Assembly (NCBI GenBank): GCA_002005325.1 | Contig: CP017315.1 | Location: 620,001 to 684,000 of the forward strand | Reading direction: 5' to 3' | Source: Candidatus Tokpelaia hoelldoblerii | Lineage (GTDB): Bacteria > Pseudomonadota > Alphaproteobacteria > Rhizobiales > Rhizobiaceae | DNA length: 64,000 nt | Shown here: in pieces, positions 8,957 to 18,246 of the stretch | How positions within the stretch are numbered: the stretch's first letter is position 1 | How the letters are laid out: each line of letters starts with the position of its first letter | The notes under the pieces: generated by a model | What the model was told of the DNA's origin: nothing | What the model saw: the letters and a program-made list of their open reading frames with translations, nothing else | The model's database searches: none | Made by a program: the position numbers and the translations under genes

Positions 8957-9563
8957 TGTCTTGACCTGTTATCTATATCTTGTGTCGGGCTTGTGCGGAA
9001 TATCCACACTGTGGGGGCTGTGTCCTGCAGGAAGGACTTCAAGTGAATGGAATGCCTGCAAACCAATGTGGATTTTTCATGCGGCGAAACGTTGCAAAAG
9101 CACTTTCAGGTTGCGAAACCTTGCAAAAGACGAAAAACCTCAATGAGGTGATATCCTTGCAGGGAGTCTATATATATACTATTTTTCTAAGCCTATCTAC
9201 TAAATATAGAGTTAAAGGACGAACAAGGCGTGAAAATCACATAAAAATCCACGTAGGGGACTGATTCCTCTGACAGAAAAAGACATTTTTCAGCTCATTT
9301 TTTTGTGATTTACGTATGTGCATAAAATTTCAGTGGAATCATCGGGTAAAACGTTGTCAGATCCTTTCCGGCAATCATAAAAAAGGAAATGAAAAAGCCG
9401 GTCAAGGGATTGTTTCAGGAATATGGGGGATAACTATATATTGTGGTGTTATCCACTGGCGGGCTTGTGAATATCGGGGATGAAACAATTTATGGCTTGG
9501 TCAGAAAAGTGTACAGGCCGACTCAGGCGTATTTGCTTGAATGCGGTGCAGATTACTACTTTC
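8957..9563. other. Long gene-free region upstream of nrdJ
   Basis: About 600 bases without a credible gene between nrdJ and the NUDIX gene, both on the minus strand. It holds two AT-rich palindromic boxes near 9165-9212, two TTGCAAAAG repeats (about 9092 and 9121), and a GTGTGGA-TAT-TCCGCAC hairpin (one G-U pair) shortly before the nrdJ start. If transcription starts near the boxes, the nrdJ leader would be about 190 bases. I could not match it to a cobalamin riboswitch. The part 9220-9560 shows nothing I can interpret. Confidence 0.6.
9165..9212 (-). promoter_or_regulatory. Candidate tandem NrdR boxes for nrdJ
   Basis: Two short AT-rich inverted repeats, AGTCTATATATATACT (9165-9180) and ACTAAATATAGAGT (9199-9212), have centres 33 bases apart, close to three helical turns. 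NrdR, the ATP-cone repressor of ribonucleotide reductase genes, binds paired AT-rich boxes of about 16 bases spaced roughly 31-32 bases apart. The fit to its consensus is partial and the distance to the nrdJ start (over 200 bases) is large, so this is a suggestion only. Confidence 0.35.
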
Positions 9564-10028
9564 TTACGGGTTTTTATGCGCAATATAAGCGGGAAATGCA
9601 GCCAATAATTTTTGCAGGTCCGGCTCGCGGACGCGGGCAGCGGCAATTTCGGGACTCACCCATTCAAGACTGCGTTCCTTGCACTCCGGCCAGTTTTTTT
9701 CCTGATGTGAAAAGGCAAGCGCATAAACGGCAACACGGAACAGGCCGGTTTTGTCTTTGTTTTTGCCCATATCGTTTTTCTGGTAAAAATAACAGCCAAC
9801 CGGTTCAGGCTGAATATGGCCTTTGATACCCGCCTCTTCCCATGCTTCCTGTTTTGCTGCTTCAGGCAGGGTCTTGCCCGGTATCGGCCAGCCTTTGGGG
9901 AGAACCCAGCGCCGTGTTCTGCGGCTGGTGACGAGAAGAACCTGCAAATCATCGTGTTCAACACGATAGGCGAGGGCTGCAACCTGCAGATACCGCCCGT
10001 CATCAAGCCGGTTCTTTTTCTTTTCCAT
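9564..10028 (-). CDS. NUDIX hydrolase
   Basis: A 154-residue NUDIX protein. The box is read as G-WPIPG-K ... QEAWEEAGI: the catalytic REUxEE core appears as QEAWEE with both metal-binding glutamates, preceded by the VLPKGWP stretch seen in diadenosine/diphosphoinositol polyphosphate hydrolase-like members. Such enzymes cleave nucleoside diphosphates linked to another group. The ATG at 10028 gives a normal length; starts further upstream would run into the gpt coding region. The gene follows gpt on the same strand after 37 bases. Confidence 0.85.
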   Translation of the reverse strand: MEKKKNRLDDGRYLQVAALAYRVEHDDLQVLLVTSRRTRRWVLPKGWPIPGKTLPEAAKQEAWEEAGIKGHIQPEPVGCYFYQKNDMGKNKDKTGLFRVAVYALAFSHQEKNWPECKERSLEWVSPEIAAARVREPDLQKLLAAFPAYIAHKNP

Positions 10029-10065
10029 CAGGGTGGTTGATGGGGGAATCACAGTTGCTACCTCT

Positions 10066-10560
10066 CTATGCGCCGCCTTTGGAAATAGGTTCCTGATAGG
10101 TAAAGCCCATATCCCAGGGGAAATAAATCCATGTATCCTGGCTGACTTCGGTGACAAATGTGTCAATCAGCGGCCGTCCCTGCGGCTTGGCGTAAACGGT
10201 GGCGAAATGCGCCTGTGGAATCATTTTACGAATGAGCGCGGCTGTTTTCCCGGTATCGGTGAGATCATCGATAACCAGAACACCCTTGCCGCCATCTTCT
10301 TTGATCTCTTCGCTGATGTCCTTCAACATCACCATGTCTCCCTGTTCGGAATAATCATGATAGGAAGCAATGCAGACCGTTTCAATCAGGCGGATATTCA
10401 GCTCGCGGCAGATAATGGCTGCCGGCACCAGCCCGCCGCGGGTAATGGCGACAATGGCGCGCCATGTCTGGTTTTGCCCTGCAATGCGCCAGGCAAGCGC
10501 ACGTGCATCACGATGAAATTGATCCCAGCTGACAGGAAAGGCTTTGTCCGGAAGCGGCAT
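10066..10560 (-). CDS. gpt: Xanthine phosphoribosyltransferase
   Basis: A 164-residue type I phosphoribosyltransferase. The PRPP-binding motif is [13 protein letters not shown] (about residues 94-106), and [12 protein letters not shown] precedes it. The enzyme salvages xanthine and guanine to their nucleotides using PRPP. Length and motifs match Gpt rather than Hpt or Apt. It is followed by a NUDIX gene and preceded by a CinA-type gene on the same strand; the gpt-molybdopterin-binding pair is also usual in Brucella. Confidence 0.93.
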   Translation of the reverse strand: MPLPDKAFPVSWDQFHRDARALAWRIAGQNQTWRAIVAITRGGLVPAAIICRELNIRLIETVCIASYHDYSEQGDMVMLKDISEEIKEDGGKGVLVIDDLTDTGKTAALIRKMIPQAHFATVYAKPQGRPLIDTFVTEVSQDTWIYFPWDMGFTYQEPISKGGA

Positions 10561-10649
10561 GACGACTCCAAAATTGTTTTGTTACAGATGAAGCGGTGGT
10601 TCTAATCCCGAATGTGAAGCAGAATCAAGTCTTCTCAAGAAAAATCCTG

Positions 10650-11426
10650 TCAGGTTTGTGTCTGTAACAGGGTGCTGATCATATCTTCAACGGCTTTTGC
10701 CGCCTGTTGCAAATGGCTTTCCTCCCGGGCGCGGATAACAATTTCGACCGGGAACGGGTTTTTATTGTCGGGATTAAAGTGGGGATAGGAGCCGATCGAG
10801 GTTTGCGGATGCCGGGTTTGAATTGCGGCCAGCGCTTCGCCAAAAGTTCCTTCCCCCAGCGGGCAAGGAATAGCCAGCGACAACATCTGTTTGCCTTTTT
10901 CAAGCTGCGGCAGCACATTTTGCACCATGGTTTGAAAAATCTGCGGTATACCCGCCATGACAAACACATTGGCAATATGAAAACCTGGCGCAATGCTGAC
11001 CGGATTGGCGATATGCTCCGCTCCTTGCGGCATACGCGCCATCTGCCGGCGGGCGGGTGTCAACGGCAACTGCCTTTCCTGATAATAAGCGCTCAGCAGT
11101 TTTTCGGCTGCCTCATCATAAATGCAGGGCAGGCCAAGGGCTTCAGCAATGCTGGGTGCGGTAATATCATCGTGAGTCGGCCCGATGCCGCCGGAGGTGA
11201 AAACATAATCATAACGCGCGCGCAAGGCATTGACGGCTGCAATGATCGCCGCTGATTCGTCCGGCACAATGCGCACTTCTTTCAGATCAATGGCGTGTTT
11301 TGTCAATTCTGCCGCCAGATAGCCGATATTGCTGTCTCTGGTGCGGCCGGACAGCAATTCATCCCCGATAGCAACCATGGCGGCAGTGATGGATTGCGCA
11401 GAGGCAGGCGTATTTTCCGCAGTCAT
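10650..11426 (-). CDS. CinA-type competence/damage-inducible protein, molybdopterin-binding domain
   Basis: 258 residues with the MoCF/MogA-like fold: ITAAMVAIGDELLSGRTRDSN at the start and VFTSGGIGPTHDDIT near residue 80. Only the N-terminal CinA domain is present; the C-terminal nicotinamide-nucleotide amidase domain is missing, as in many alphaproteobacterial members where it is a separate gene. Function of the lone domain is uncertain (ADP-ribose pyrophosphatase activity has been assigned to the COG1058 domain elsewhere). It lies upstream of gpt on the same strand. Confidence 0.88.
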   Translation of the reverse strand: MTAENTPASAQSITAAMVAIGDELLSGRTRDSNIGYLAAELTKHAIDLKEVRIVPDESAAIIAAVNALRARYDYVFTSGGIGPTHDDITAPSIAEALGLPCIYDEAAEKLLSAYYQERQLPLTPARRQMARMPQGAEHIANPVSIAPGFHIANVFVMAGIPQIFQTMVQNVLPQLEKGKQMLSLAIPCPLGEGTFGEALAAIQTRHPQTSIGSYPHFNPDNKNPFPVEIVIRAREESHLQQAAKAVEDMISTLLQTQT

Positions 11427-11447
11427 TGTTTTACTGCTTTCTCAAAT

Positions 11448-11870
11448 TCATTTTGTCTGGCCTAAAACAGTTTTGGCATCATAGGCATTTTTCAATTCAT
11501 GGCTGTTTTCCGGCCAGCTAACGCACCATTCTTTACGTGGTACCGCAAATTCGATGCCGCCGGAAAGACTGTCCGGTGTTGAACGTCTAGGGTCGCCGAA
11601 TCCATATGGTGAGCGCCCGTAACCAATATTGAGAGCAGGGCGGGCGGTGTTTTGTTTTCGACTCATGAGAAAATGACTATCACCGCGCCGGAGCGTCATT
11701 TCTGCTGCCTGTCGCAAAATTGTCGGCGAGGGGCGGCCTGCAGGCGAATCTGTTGCGCCAAAGCAAAAACCTGCCATATCAGATGGATGCAGTTGAGATA
11801 TCCGTGGTGTTGTGCAGGCTGTGGCCAGTGTGGATACTGCAAGGACAAGGCTGATAGAAAGATGTCGCAT
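11448..11870 (-). CDS. Small lipoprotein, unknown function
   Basis: 140 residues starting with a lipoprotein signal, MRHLSISLVLAVSTLATAC, with lipobox cleavage before Cys19. The mature part is polar, has a second cysteine pair candidate (C36, and Cys in KEWCVSW) and no domain I recognise; it resembles short hypothetical lipoproteins of rhizobia. It probably sits in the outer membrane facing the periplasm. It is 21 bases upstream of the CinA-type gene on the same strand and may be co-transcribed with it. Confidence 0.7.
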   Translation of the reverse strand: MRHLSISLVLAVSTLATACTTPRISQLHPSDMAGFCFGATDSPAGRPSPTILRQAAEMTLRRGDSHFLMSRKQNTARPALNIGYGRSPYGFGDPRRSTPDSLSGGIEFAVPRKEWCVSWPENSHELKNAYDAKTVLGQTK

Positions 11871-11945
11871 TATATCTGTTACCGAAATGAGAGTTGACTA
11901 CGATATAATAGGCCTGTTCGGTAGCGAAAGGAAATCTTTAATTTT

Positions 11946-13466
11946 TCACCAGAGTCCGAGAAATTTCCACCACAAGCCACCGAAAATCACAAAAATAGCC
12001 AGATTGACGACACTCATGACAAAGCCCACGCCCCACCAGCGGCCAAGTGTGACATAGCCGCTGCCGAAGATAATCGGTGATGTGCCGGTGGCGTAATGGG
12101 TCAGCGTCATCATCAGCGAAGCCGCCGCCGCCATCAGCAGAACAAACAGATTCTGATAATCCGCCGGTATCAACTGTATTCCTACCATCAAAAATGCCAG
12201 CATCATGGCGCTGATATGGGCGGTGGTGCTGGCAAAAGCATAATGCGCATACATAAAGGTCAGGACAAGAACGGCCATGGCGGCCGGCCAGCCCATGCCG
12301 CTGGTTTCAATCGCAATCTGCAGGTTGTCGGAAAACCATTTGACAATGCCCAGCCTGTTAAGCTGGTCAGCGAGCATAACCAGCGCGCCGAACCAGACAA
12401 GCGTGTCCCAGGCGTTGCGCTCTTTTAATATGTCGTTCCAGCTCAATGTGCCGCATAGCAGCAAAATCGTCAGCCCGATAAACGCCACCGCTGTCGGGTC
12501 AAGTGCGTAGGCCGGGCCGAAAAGAAATGCGGGCAGGCCTGCCCATAACAGCAGCATAACGCCAAAAGTGAACATCATGATCAGTTCCGCCCCTTTGACC
12601 GGCCCCAGTTTTTTCAGCTCCTTGCGGGCAAAGGTAACGGCGTTGGGGGTTTCTTTCAGTTTTGGCGGGGAAATAAGGTAGATGACAAGCGGCATCAAAA
12701 GGATGGCGACAAGCCCGGGAACCAGCATACAGAGCGCCCACGCGCTCCAGGTAAGATGCAGATTCTGTCCGGTGGCCTCTGCTATATAATTGACAACCAG
12801 CGGGTTGGGCGCTGTCGCGGTGACGAACATTGCCGAGGTGATGGGATTGGAATGGTAATTCACCAATGCCAGATAAGTGCCGACCTTTTGTTCTGTTCTT
12901 TTTTCAGGGGTTGAGCCATAGGCGTAGGCAATGGAACGCATGACGGGATGAACAATTCCGCCGCCGCGCGCCGTATTGCTTGGGGTGAAAGGGGCAAGAA
13001 GCAGTTCGCACAAGGCAAGGCCATAGCCGATACCGATGGTATGCTTGCCCAGAAGTGCAATGAAATAGTAGCCGATTCGCGCTCCCAACCCTGTTTTTAT
13101 CAGGCCGCGTGAAACAAAGATTGAAATGACAATCAGCCAGATCAGCGGATTCTTAAAGCTGTCGAGCGAATCAGCGATAGCAGCTTTTGAAGTGGACGCG
13201 GTAACTTTAGACAGGCCGACAACCGCGATGGCGATAATTGACATGACGCCGATCGGCATGACCTTGAGGATAATGCCGAGAATAGCGGCAACAAAAATAG
13301 CGATAAAATGCCAGGCTTCCGGTGTCAGGCCTTCAGGGATGGGCCGCCAGTAGACCGGCATGAGATAAATTGCCCAGTAAACCGCAAGGCAGAAAATGCC
13401 GGGGATGATTCTGAAGGGAACAAGATCCTGAAGTTTCTGATAAAGACTGGGGGTTGGCCGTTTCAT
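11946..13466 (-). CDS. DASS family dicarboxylate/citrate transporter
   Basis: 506 residues with 12 or so membrane segments. Two family signatures are seen: the SNT motif in LAPFTPSNTARGGGIVHPV (first half) and the matching HYATGTSPIIFGSGYV (second half), which bind substrate and cation in divalent anion:sodium symporters. TAPNPLVV lies between. The sequence is closest in character to the CitT/SodiT and plastid 2-oxoglutarate/malate branch, which exchange dicarboxylates or citrate; the exact substrate is not visible. It stands alone, between a lipoprotein gene and tRNA-Val, and may be a transferred gene. Confidence 0.88.
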   Translation of the reverse strand: MKRPTPSLYQKLQDLVPFRIIPGIFCLAVYWAIYLMPVYWRPIPEGLTPEAWHFIAIFVAAILGIILKVMPIGVMSIIAIAVVGLSKVTASTSKAAIADSLDSFKNPLIWLIVISIFVSRGLIKTGLGARIGYYFIALLGKHTIGIGYGLALCELLLAPFTPSNTARGGGIVHPVMRSIAYAYGSTPEKRTEQKVGTYLALVNYHSNPITSAMFVTATAPNPLVVNYIAEATGQNLHLTWSAWALCMLVPGLVAILLMPLVIYLISPPKLKETPNAVTFARKELKKLGPVKGAELIMMFTFGVMLLLWAGLPAFLFGPAYALDPTAVAFIGLTILLLCGTLSWNDILKERNAWDTLVWFGALVMLADQLNRLGIVKWFSDNLQIAIETSGMGWPAAMAVLVLTFMYAHYAFASTTAHISAMMLAFLMVGIQLIPADYQNLFVLLMAAAASLMMTLTHYATGTSPIIFGSGYVTLGRWWGVGFVMSVVNLAIFVIFGGLWWKFLGLW

Positions 13467-13614
13467 AAAAAACCTTTGTGATTCTTCATTCCTGAAAGGG
13501 CAAGGTTATCATTGATCAAGAATGAAACTGGGATAATTAGGTTGGAGCGTGAATACTCTTTTCAACCCTTAGCATATAACAGGATAAGAAGTACACTTAA
13601 AGATTGAAAAAAAA

Positions 13615-13690
13615 TGGTGGGCGATGAGAGACTCGAACTCCCGACATCCTCGGTGTAAACGAGGCGCTCTACCAGCTGAGCTAATCGCCC
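13615..13690 (-). tRNA. tRNA-Val (anticodon TAC)
   Basis: A 76-base cloverleaf read on the minus strand. The acceptor stem GGGCGAT pairs with ATCGCCC, with encoded ACCA end. D-arm TAGCTCAGCTGGTAGAGC, anticodon stem-loop CTCGTTTACACCGAG with TAC at the centre, and T-arm with GTTCGAGTC are all intact. Confidence 0.96.
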
Positions 13691-13901
13691 GTTCCAGACT
13701 GGTGTGCGTTGTTTATGCAAATTTGATGAAGAGTGCAAGCAAAAGATTTCATTTTTTCAAAAAAAGTTTTTTTATCGGCATTTTTTACGTTTCTTGAAAT
13801 TCCTTGCTTGACATGGCAGCGTGAACCCCTTAAACGACCGCTCATGCCAAACGCAATGTGATTTGGTCTTGCACAGGCTTCTTTTGTTTGTGTTAAGGTG
13901 C

Positions 13902-13978
13902 GCGGGTGTAGCTCAGCTGGTTAGAGTGCCGGCCTGTCACGCCGGAGGTCGCGGGTTCGAGCCCCGTCACTCGCGCCA
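13902..13978 (+). tRNA. tRNA-Asp (anticodon GTC)
   Basis: A 77-base cloverleaf. The acceptor GCGGGTG pairs with CACTCGC including one G-U pair, followed by encoded GCCA. The anticodon loop CCTGTCACG gives GTC, and GGTTCGAGCC forms the T-arm. It is divergent from tRNA-Val. Confidence 0.97.
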
Positions 13979-14291
13979 TTATTTTCTTCTTTTAAATGGA
14001 TTGCTTTTGTCCCGGCGGGGCAGGCTGTTCTTTGTGTATTGCAAGGTTCGTTCCCGATAATGTGATGAACCGATTTTTTTGTAAAATCACATATTTCAAT
14101 AAGTTGTGACTCTTTTTGCCAATTAGGCTATTGCTTCTCGTGCCGCACTGCGCTAACCGTGAACGTGGAATTGTTACGGTGCAAGGTATGCTCTTGACGC
14201 TGCCCGAACACGGAAGTAATAAGTGTAGCTGCATCATGCTGTTGTGGTATGGTGTTGCTTCATTATCATAAAGAAAAGGCGGAAAAGGATT
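13979..14291. other. Intergenic region upstream of the nuo operon
   Basis: About 310 bases between tRNA-Asp and nuoA with no supportable gene. It should carry the nuo operon promoter; the best candidate is at 14194-14222. Nothing else stands out. Confidence 0.7.
14194..14222 (+). promoter_or_regulatory. Candidate nuo operon promoter
   Basis: TTGACG at 14194-14199, exactly seventeen bases, then TAATAA at 14217-14222. The predicted start lies about 60 bases before the nuoA ATG. No other stretch before nuoA fits as well, and there is no obvious promoter inside the operon. Confidence 0.45.
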
Positions 14292-14657
14292 ATGGTCGAG
14301 CTGTTAAGTTCTTACCTGCCGGTGCTGATATTTATCGTCGTGTCACTTGTCATTGCCGGTGTTCTGCTTATCATGCCCTTTGTTGTGGCTTATCGTGCGC
14401 CGGATGCGGAGAAACTGTCTGCATATGAATGCGGTTTTAATTCGTTTGATGATGCGCGGATGAAATTTGATGTACGCTTTTATCTTGTTGCGTTGCTTTT
14501 TATTATCTTTGACCTTGAGGTGGCATTCCTCTTTCCGTGGGCTGTATCATTCGGTGCTATCGGTATGTTCGGTTTCTGGTCGATGATGGTATTTCTCGCT
14601 GTGCTGACCATCGGCTTTATCTATGAATGGAAGAAAGGGGCGCTGGAATGGGATTGA
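14292..14657 (+). CDS. nuoA: NADH-quinone oxidoreductase subunit A
   Basis: 121 residues with three membrane helices, the usual NuoA size. The conserved loop with [12 protein letters not shown] and [19 protein letters not shown] is present; its acidic residues line the quinone-site to membrane-arm link. The ATG at 14292 is preceded by AAAAGGAT; upstream codons in frame are not NuoA-like. The stop overlaps the nuoB start by ten bases (ATGGGATTGA), so translation of nuoA and nuoB is coupled. First gene of the nuo operon. Confidence 0.97.
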   Translation: MVELLSSYLPVLIFIVVSLVIAGVLLIMPFVVAYRAPDAEKLSAYECGFNSFDDARMKFDVRFYLVALLFIIFDLEVAFLFPWAVSFGAIGMFGFWSMMVFLAVLTIGFIYEWKKGALEWD

Positions 14658-15226
14658 CCGGAACAAGTACTTTGATTGCCCCGCAGCCCAAGGGGATTAT
14701 CGACCCCAATACCGGCAAGCTGATTGGCGCTGATGACGATTTTTTTCAGGAAATCAATGCGGAACTGTCTGACAAGGGTTTTCTTGTCACGTCTGCGGAT
14801 GCGCTGGTAACCTGGGCGCGCACCGGTTCGCTGATGTGGATGTCATTCGGCCTTGCCTGCTGTGCGGTTGAAATGATGCAATGTTCCATGCCGCATTATG
14901 ACAATGAGCGGTTTGGCTATGCGCCGCGCGCTTCACCGCGCCAGTCCGATGTGATGATGGTGGCCGGTACGCTGACCAACAAGATGGCGCCGGCATTGCG
15001 CAAGGTCTATGACCAGATGCCCGAGCCGCGTTATGTGATTTCCATGGGATCATGCGCCAATGGCGGCGGCTATTATCACTATTCTTATTCCGTGGTGCGT
15101 GGTTGTGACCGTATCGTGCCGGTGGATATTTATGTGCCCGGGTGCCCGCCTACGGCTGAGGCGCTGTTGTATGGTGTGCTTCTTCTGCAGAAGAAGATCC
15201 GCCGCACTGGTTCAATCGAACGTTAG
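14648..15226 (+). CDS. nuoB: NADH-quinone oxidoreductase subunit B
   Basis: 192 residues. It carries cluster N2, the last iron-sulfur centre before quinone; ligands are the tandem cysteines in [10 protein letters not shown], the Cys in GSCANGGG and the one in [13 protein letters not shown]. Peripheral arm subunit next to NuoD. The start inside nuoA gives the normal rhizobial N-terminus ([14 protein letters not shown]). Confidence 0.97.
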   Translation: MGLTGTSTLIAPQPKGIIDPNTGKLIGADDDFFQEINAELSDKGFLVTSADALVTWARTGSLMWMSFGLACCAVEMMQCSMPHYDNERFGYAPRASPRQSDVMMVAGTLTNKMAPALRKVYDQMPEPRYVISMGSCANGGGYYHYSYSVVRGCDRIVPVDIYVPGCPPTAEALLYGVLLLQKKIRRTGSIER

Positions 15227-15235
15227 GAGAGCGGG

Positions 15236-15862
15236 ATGAGTGTTGAAGCGCTTAAAGAGCTTGCCTCTTATCTTGAGGGGCGCCTGGGTGAAATGGTTGC
15301 GGGGACAAGGCTTGCCTATGGCGAGTTGACCATGACTGTTCCGACGGGGAAAATTGTCAGTGTTCTTACTTTCTTGCGTGATGATATCCAGTGCCAGTTT
15401 GTGGCCTTGACAGATATCAGCGGGGTTGATTTTCCAGCGCGGGAAAAGCGCTTTGATGTATCTTATCAGCTGTTGTCGCCGCGACAGAATTTGCGTCTGC
15501 GGGTCAAGGTGATGGCGGGTGAAAGAGAGCCTGTGCCTTCAGTCTGTTCTGTTTATGCCGGTGCTGACTGGTATGAGCGGGAAGTTTACGATATGTACGG
15601 TGTGCTGTTCAGCGGCCATCCTGATTTGCGGCGAATCCTCACCGATTATGGTTTTGAAGGCCATCCGCTGCGCAAGGATTTTCCGACGACCGGTTTTGTT
15701 GAATGCCGTTATGACAATGAACTGAAACGGGTTGTTTACGAACCTGTCATGCTGCGTCAGGAAATGCGCGATTTTGACTTTCTGTCACCATGGGAAGGAA
15801 TGGGGGAGCTTCTTTCCGGTGATGAAAAGGCAAATGTCGCTGAAGAAAAGGCGGGGGGCTGA
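15236..15862 (+). CDS. nuoC: NADH-quinone oxidoreductase subunit C
   Basis: 208 residues, a 30-kDa-subunit homologue. The family signature is [24 protein letters not shown] at about residues 115-138, followed by [15 protein letters not shown]. It is separate from NuoD here (fused in E. coli), as in other alphaproteobacteria. It starts nine bases after nuoB with GGAGAG before the ATG. The downstream partner nuoD is separated from it by an inserted GFA-family gene. Confidence 0.97.
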   Translation: MSVEALKELASYLEGRLGEMVAGTRLAYGELTMTVPTGKIVSVLTFLRDDIQCQFVALTDISGVDFPAREKRFDVSYQLLSPRQNLRLRVKVMAGEREPVPSVCSVYAGADWYEREVYDMYGVLFSGHPDLRRILTDYGFEGHPLRKDFPTTGFVECRYDNELKRVVYEPVMLRQEMRDFDFLSPWEGMGELLSGDEKANVAEEKAGG

Positions 15863-15869
15863 GCGCGTC

Positions 15870-16283
15870 ATGGGTAAGAAACGTCTGTCTGGCGGGTGCC
15901 TTTGCGGTGCGGTGCGCTTTGTTGCGACACCGGCGAAGCATGAAGCCGGAATTTGCCATTGCGGTATGTGCCGCCGCTGGAGCGGCGTGTTCATGGCGGT
16001 TGAGGTTGGGGCGGGCCGGGAGCAGACGGGCTGGCAACGGGCGGCTGTTTATGAAGCATCAGAATGGAGGCAGGGATTGTTTTGTTCTGAATGTGGTACG
16101 CCCATCGGCTATCAGATGAAAGATGGTTCGTGGCCAGGGCTGGCCGCAGATGTATCTGATAATCCTGAAGATTTCAGGTTGGCAAGTGAGATTTTTATTG
16201 ACAAAAAGCCGGGTTTTTATGCTTTCGCCAATGATACGCGAAGATTGACGGAAGCAGAAGCTCTGGCGCAATTCAATCAGTAA
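15870..16283 (+). CDS. GFA-family (CENP-V/GFA) zinc protein inside the nuo operon
   Basis: 137 residues, one GFA domain. Zinc ligand cysteines occur as [10 protein letters not shown] (near the start), [12 protein letters not shown] and [12 protein letters not shown], the layout of glutathione-dependent formaldehyde-activating enzyme-like proteins. Whether members of this family act on formaldehyde is doubtful; most are uncharacterised. It starts eight bases after nuoC and ends twelve bases before nuoD, so it must be co-transcribed with complex I genes. The translated sequence shows no membrane segment. A link with complex I function is possible but not shown. Confidence 0.88.
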   Translation: MGKKRLSGGCLCGAVRFVATPAKHEAGICHCGMCRRWSGVFMAVEVGAGREQTGWQRAAVYEASEWRQGLFCSECGTPIGYQMKDGSWPGLAADVSDNPEDFRLASEIFIDKKPGFYAFANDTRRLTEAEALAQFNQ

Positions 16284-16294
16284 AGGGACTGAAC

Positions 16295-17485
16295 GTGGCT
16301 GAGGTCAATGTCCGTAATTTCAATATCAATTTTGGGCCGCAGCATCCGGCGGCGCATGGCGTTTTGCGTCTTGTGCTCGAGCTGGACGGCGAGGTGGTGA
16401 CACGGGTTGATCCGCATATCGGCTTGCTGCATCGCGGCACTGAAAAGCTGATGGAGACCAAAACCTATCTGCAGGCCGGGCCATATCTTGACCGTCTTGA
16501 TTATGTCGCGCCGATGAATCAGGAACACGCTTACGTGCTGGCGATCGAAAAAATGTTGGGTGTGAACGTGCCCAGGCGCGGCCAGTTGATTCGGGTGCTG
16601 TTTTCAGAAATCGGCCGTATTCTCAATCATCTTCTCAATGTGACTACGCAGGCCATGGATGTCGGCGCTTTGACCCCGCCCTTGTGGGGGTTTGAACAGC
16701 GTGAAAAGCTGATGATTTTTTATGAGCGCGCCTGTGGCGCCCGTCTTCACGCCAATTATTTCCGTCCGGGTGGGGTGCATCAGGATCTGCCGGAAAAACT
16801 GGTTGAAGATATTGGCGCATTTATTGATCCGTTCCTGAAAGCGCTTGCTGATCTTGACACCTTGATTACACCGAACCGCATTTTCAAGCAGCGCAATGTT
16901 GATATCGGCGTTGTGTCTCTGGAAGAGGCGTGGAACCATGGTTTTTCAGGTGTCATGGTGCGTGGTTCTGGCGCCGCATGGGATTTGCGCAAGAGCCAGC
17001 CTTATGAATGCTATGATGAGCTGGAATTTGATATTCCTGTCGGCAAAAATGGCGATTGTTATGACCGTTATCTCATTCGTATGGAAGAAATGCGCCAGTC
17101 CGCGCGCATTATGCGCCAGTGTGTTGAGCGTCTGCTCGGCGCTGAGAAAAACGGGCCGGTTTCCAGTCTCAATCACAAGCTGACACCGCCCGGGCGTGGC
17201 GAGATGAAAAGTTCGATGGAAGCGCTGATTCATCATTTCAAGCTGTTTACAGAAGGCTTCCATGTGCCGGAGGGCGAGGTTTACGCCGCTGTTGAAGCGC
17301 CGAAAGGCGAGTTCGGTGTTTATCTTGTTGCCGATGGCAGCAACAAGCCCTATCGTGTGAAGTTGCGTGCACCCGGTTATGCGCATCTTCAGGCGATGGA
17401 TACTCTTTGCCAGGGACATATGCTCGCTGATGTGTCGGCTATCCTTGGTTCCCTTGATATTGTTTTTGGAGAGGTTGACCGCTGA
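16295..17485 (+). CDS. nuoD: NADH-quinone oxidoreductase subunit D
   Basis: 396 residues, the 49-kDa subunit that forms the quinone pocket with NuoB. The N-terminal [20 protein letters not shown] and the C-terminal DIVFGEVDR end are intact. It starts with GTG, preceded by AAAGGGAC, which gives the usual length. Its stop codon shares a base with the nuoE start (TGATG). Confidence 0.97.
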   Translation: MAEVNVRNFNINFGPQHPAAHGVLRLVLELDGEVVTRVDPHIGLLHRGTEKLMETKTYLQAGPYLDRLDYVAPMNQEHAYVLAIEKMLGVNVPRRGQLIRVLFSEIGRILNHLLNVTTQAMDVGALTPPLWGFEQREKLMIFYERACGARLHANYFRPGGVHQDLPEKLVEDIGAFIDPFLKALADLDTLITPNRIFKQRNVDIGVVSLEEAWNHGFSGVMVRGSGAAWDLRKSQPYECYDELEFDIPVGKNGDCYDRYLIRMEEMRQSARIMRQCVERLLGAEKNGPVSSLNHKLTPPGRGEMKSSMEALIHHFKLFTEGFHVPEGEVYAAVEAPKGEFGVYLVADGSNKPYRVKLRAPGYAHLQAMDTLCQGHMLADVSAILGSLDIVFGEVDR

Positions 17486-18144
17486 TGTCTGTTCGCCGTC
17501 TCGCCGATGATACTGCCCAGCCTTCAAAATTCGTCTTTAGTAATGAAAATATGGCATGGGCGAAAGAAACGATTGCCAAATATCCTGACGGCCGTCAACA
17601 GTCGGCTGTTATTCCGCTGCTGATGCGTGTGCAGGAGCAGCAGGGCTGGGTGACAAAGGCTTCGATTGAATATGTCGCTGATATGCTGGAAATGGCGTAT
17701 ATCCGCGTTATGGAAGTTGCGACTTTTTATACGCAGTTCCAGTTGAGGCCGGTTGGCACGCGGGCGCATATTCAGGTCTGCGGCACAACGCCGTGCATGT
17801 TGCGCGGTGCGGAAGAGCTGATGGATGTCTGCCGCAAGCGCATTCATTCCGATCCGCTTGAAGTCAATGCCGGCGGCACCTTGTCGTGGGAAGAAGTCGA
17901 GTGTCAGGGCGCTTGTGTCAATGCGCCGATGGTGATGATTTTCAAGGATACCTATGAGGATTTGACACCGGAGCGGCTGGAAGAGATTATTGATGCCTTT
18001 GAAGCAGGCGAGGGGGGAAGTATTCCCGTCGGGCCGCAAAACGGGCGCAAATCGTCCGAGCCGGTCAACGGTTTGACATCTCTGACCGACGGTGACGGAG
18101 AAAACGCGCCAATGGCAAAGGGTAAGAAAAAACCTGCGAAATAA
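17485..18144 (+). CDS. nuoE: NADH-quinone oxidoreductase subunit E
   Basis: 219 residues. The thioredoxin-like domain binds the off-path [2Fe-2S] cluster N1a through cysteines in VCGTTPCMLRGAEEL and VECQGACVNAPM. After about residue 170 there is a polar, Gly/Lys-rich extension ending in KGKKKPAK; rhizobial NuoE proteins are often extended this way. It is part of the NADH-oxidising tip with NuoF and NuoG. A 102-base gap separates it from nuoF. Confidence 0.96.
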   Translation: MSVRRLADDTAQPSKFVFSNENMAWAKETIAKYPDGRQQSAVIPLLMRVQEQQGWVTKASIEYVADMLEMAYIRVMEVATFYTQFQLRPVGTRAHIQVCGTTPCMLRGAEELMDVCRKRIHSDPLEVNAGGTLSWEEVECQGACVNAPMVMIFKDTYEDLTPERLEEIIDAFEAGEGGSIPVGPQNGRKSSEPVNGLTSLTDGDGENAPMAKGKKKPAK

Positions 18145-18246
18145 CAGGTTTTAAAATTCGGGACTGTATAAACAGTTCGGGTCTTAACGAAGAACGTAAA
18201 AACTTAAGAATTTGTTTTTGCAACTGAAAAGGAACAGGTGAGAGAT

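Noticed and set aside
8957..9200. Cobalamin riboswitch in the nrdJ leader
   Set aside because: I looked for the B12 box and the conserved core on the minus strand; only a faint CCCCCACAGTGTG resemblance was found, without the required flanking helices.
13821..14060. An open frame spanning tRNA-Asp with a peptide like AQLVRVPACHAGGRGFEPRHS
   Set aside because: This is the well-known translation of a tRNA gene and not a protein.
18145..18246. Small gene between nuoE and nuoF
   Set aside because: Some rhizobia have one, but the 102-base gap here has no frame of useful length.
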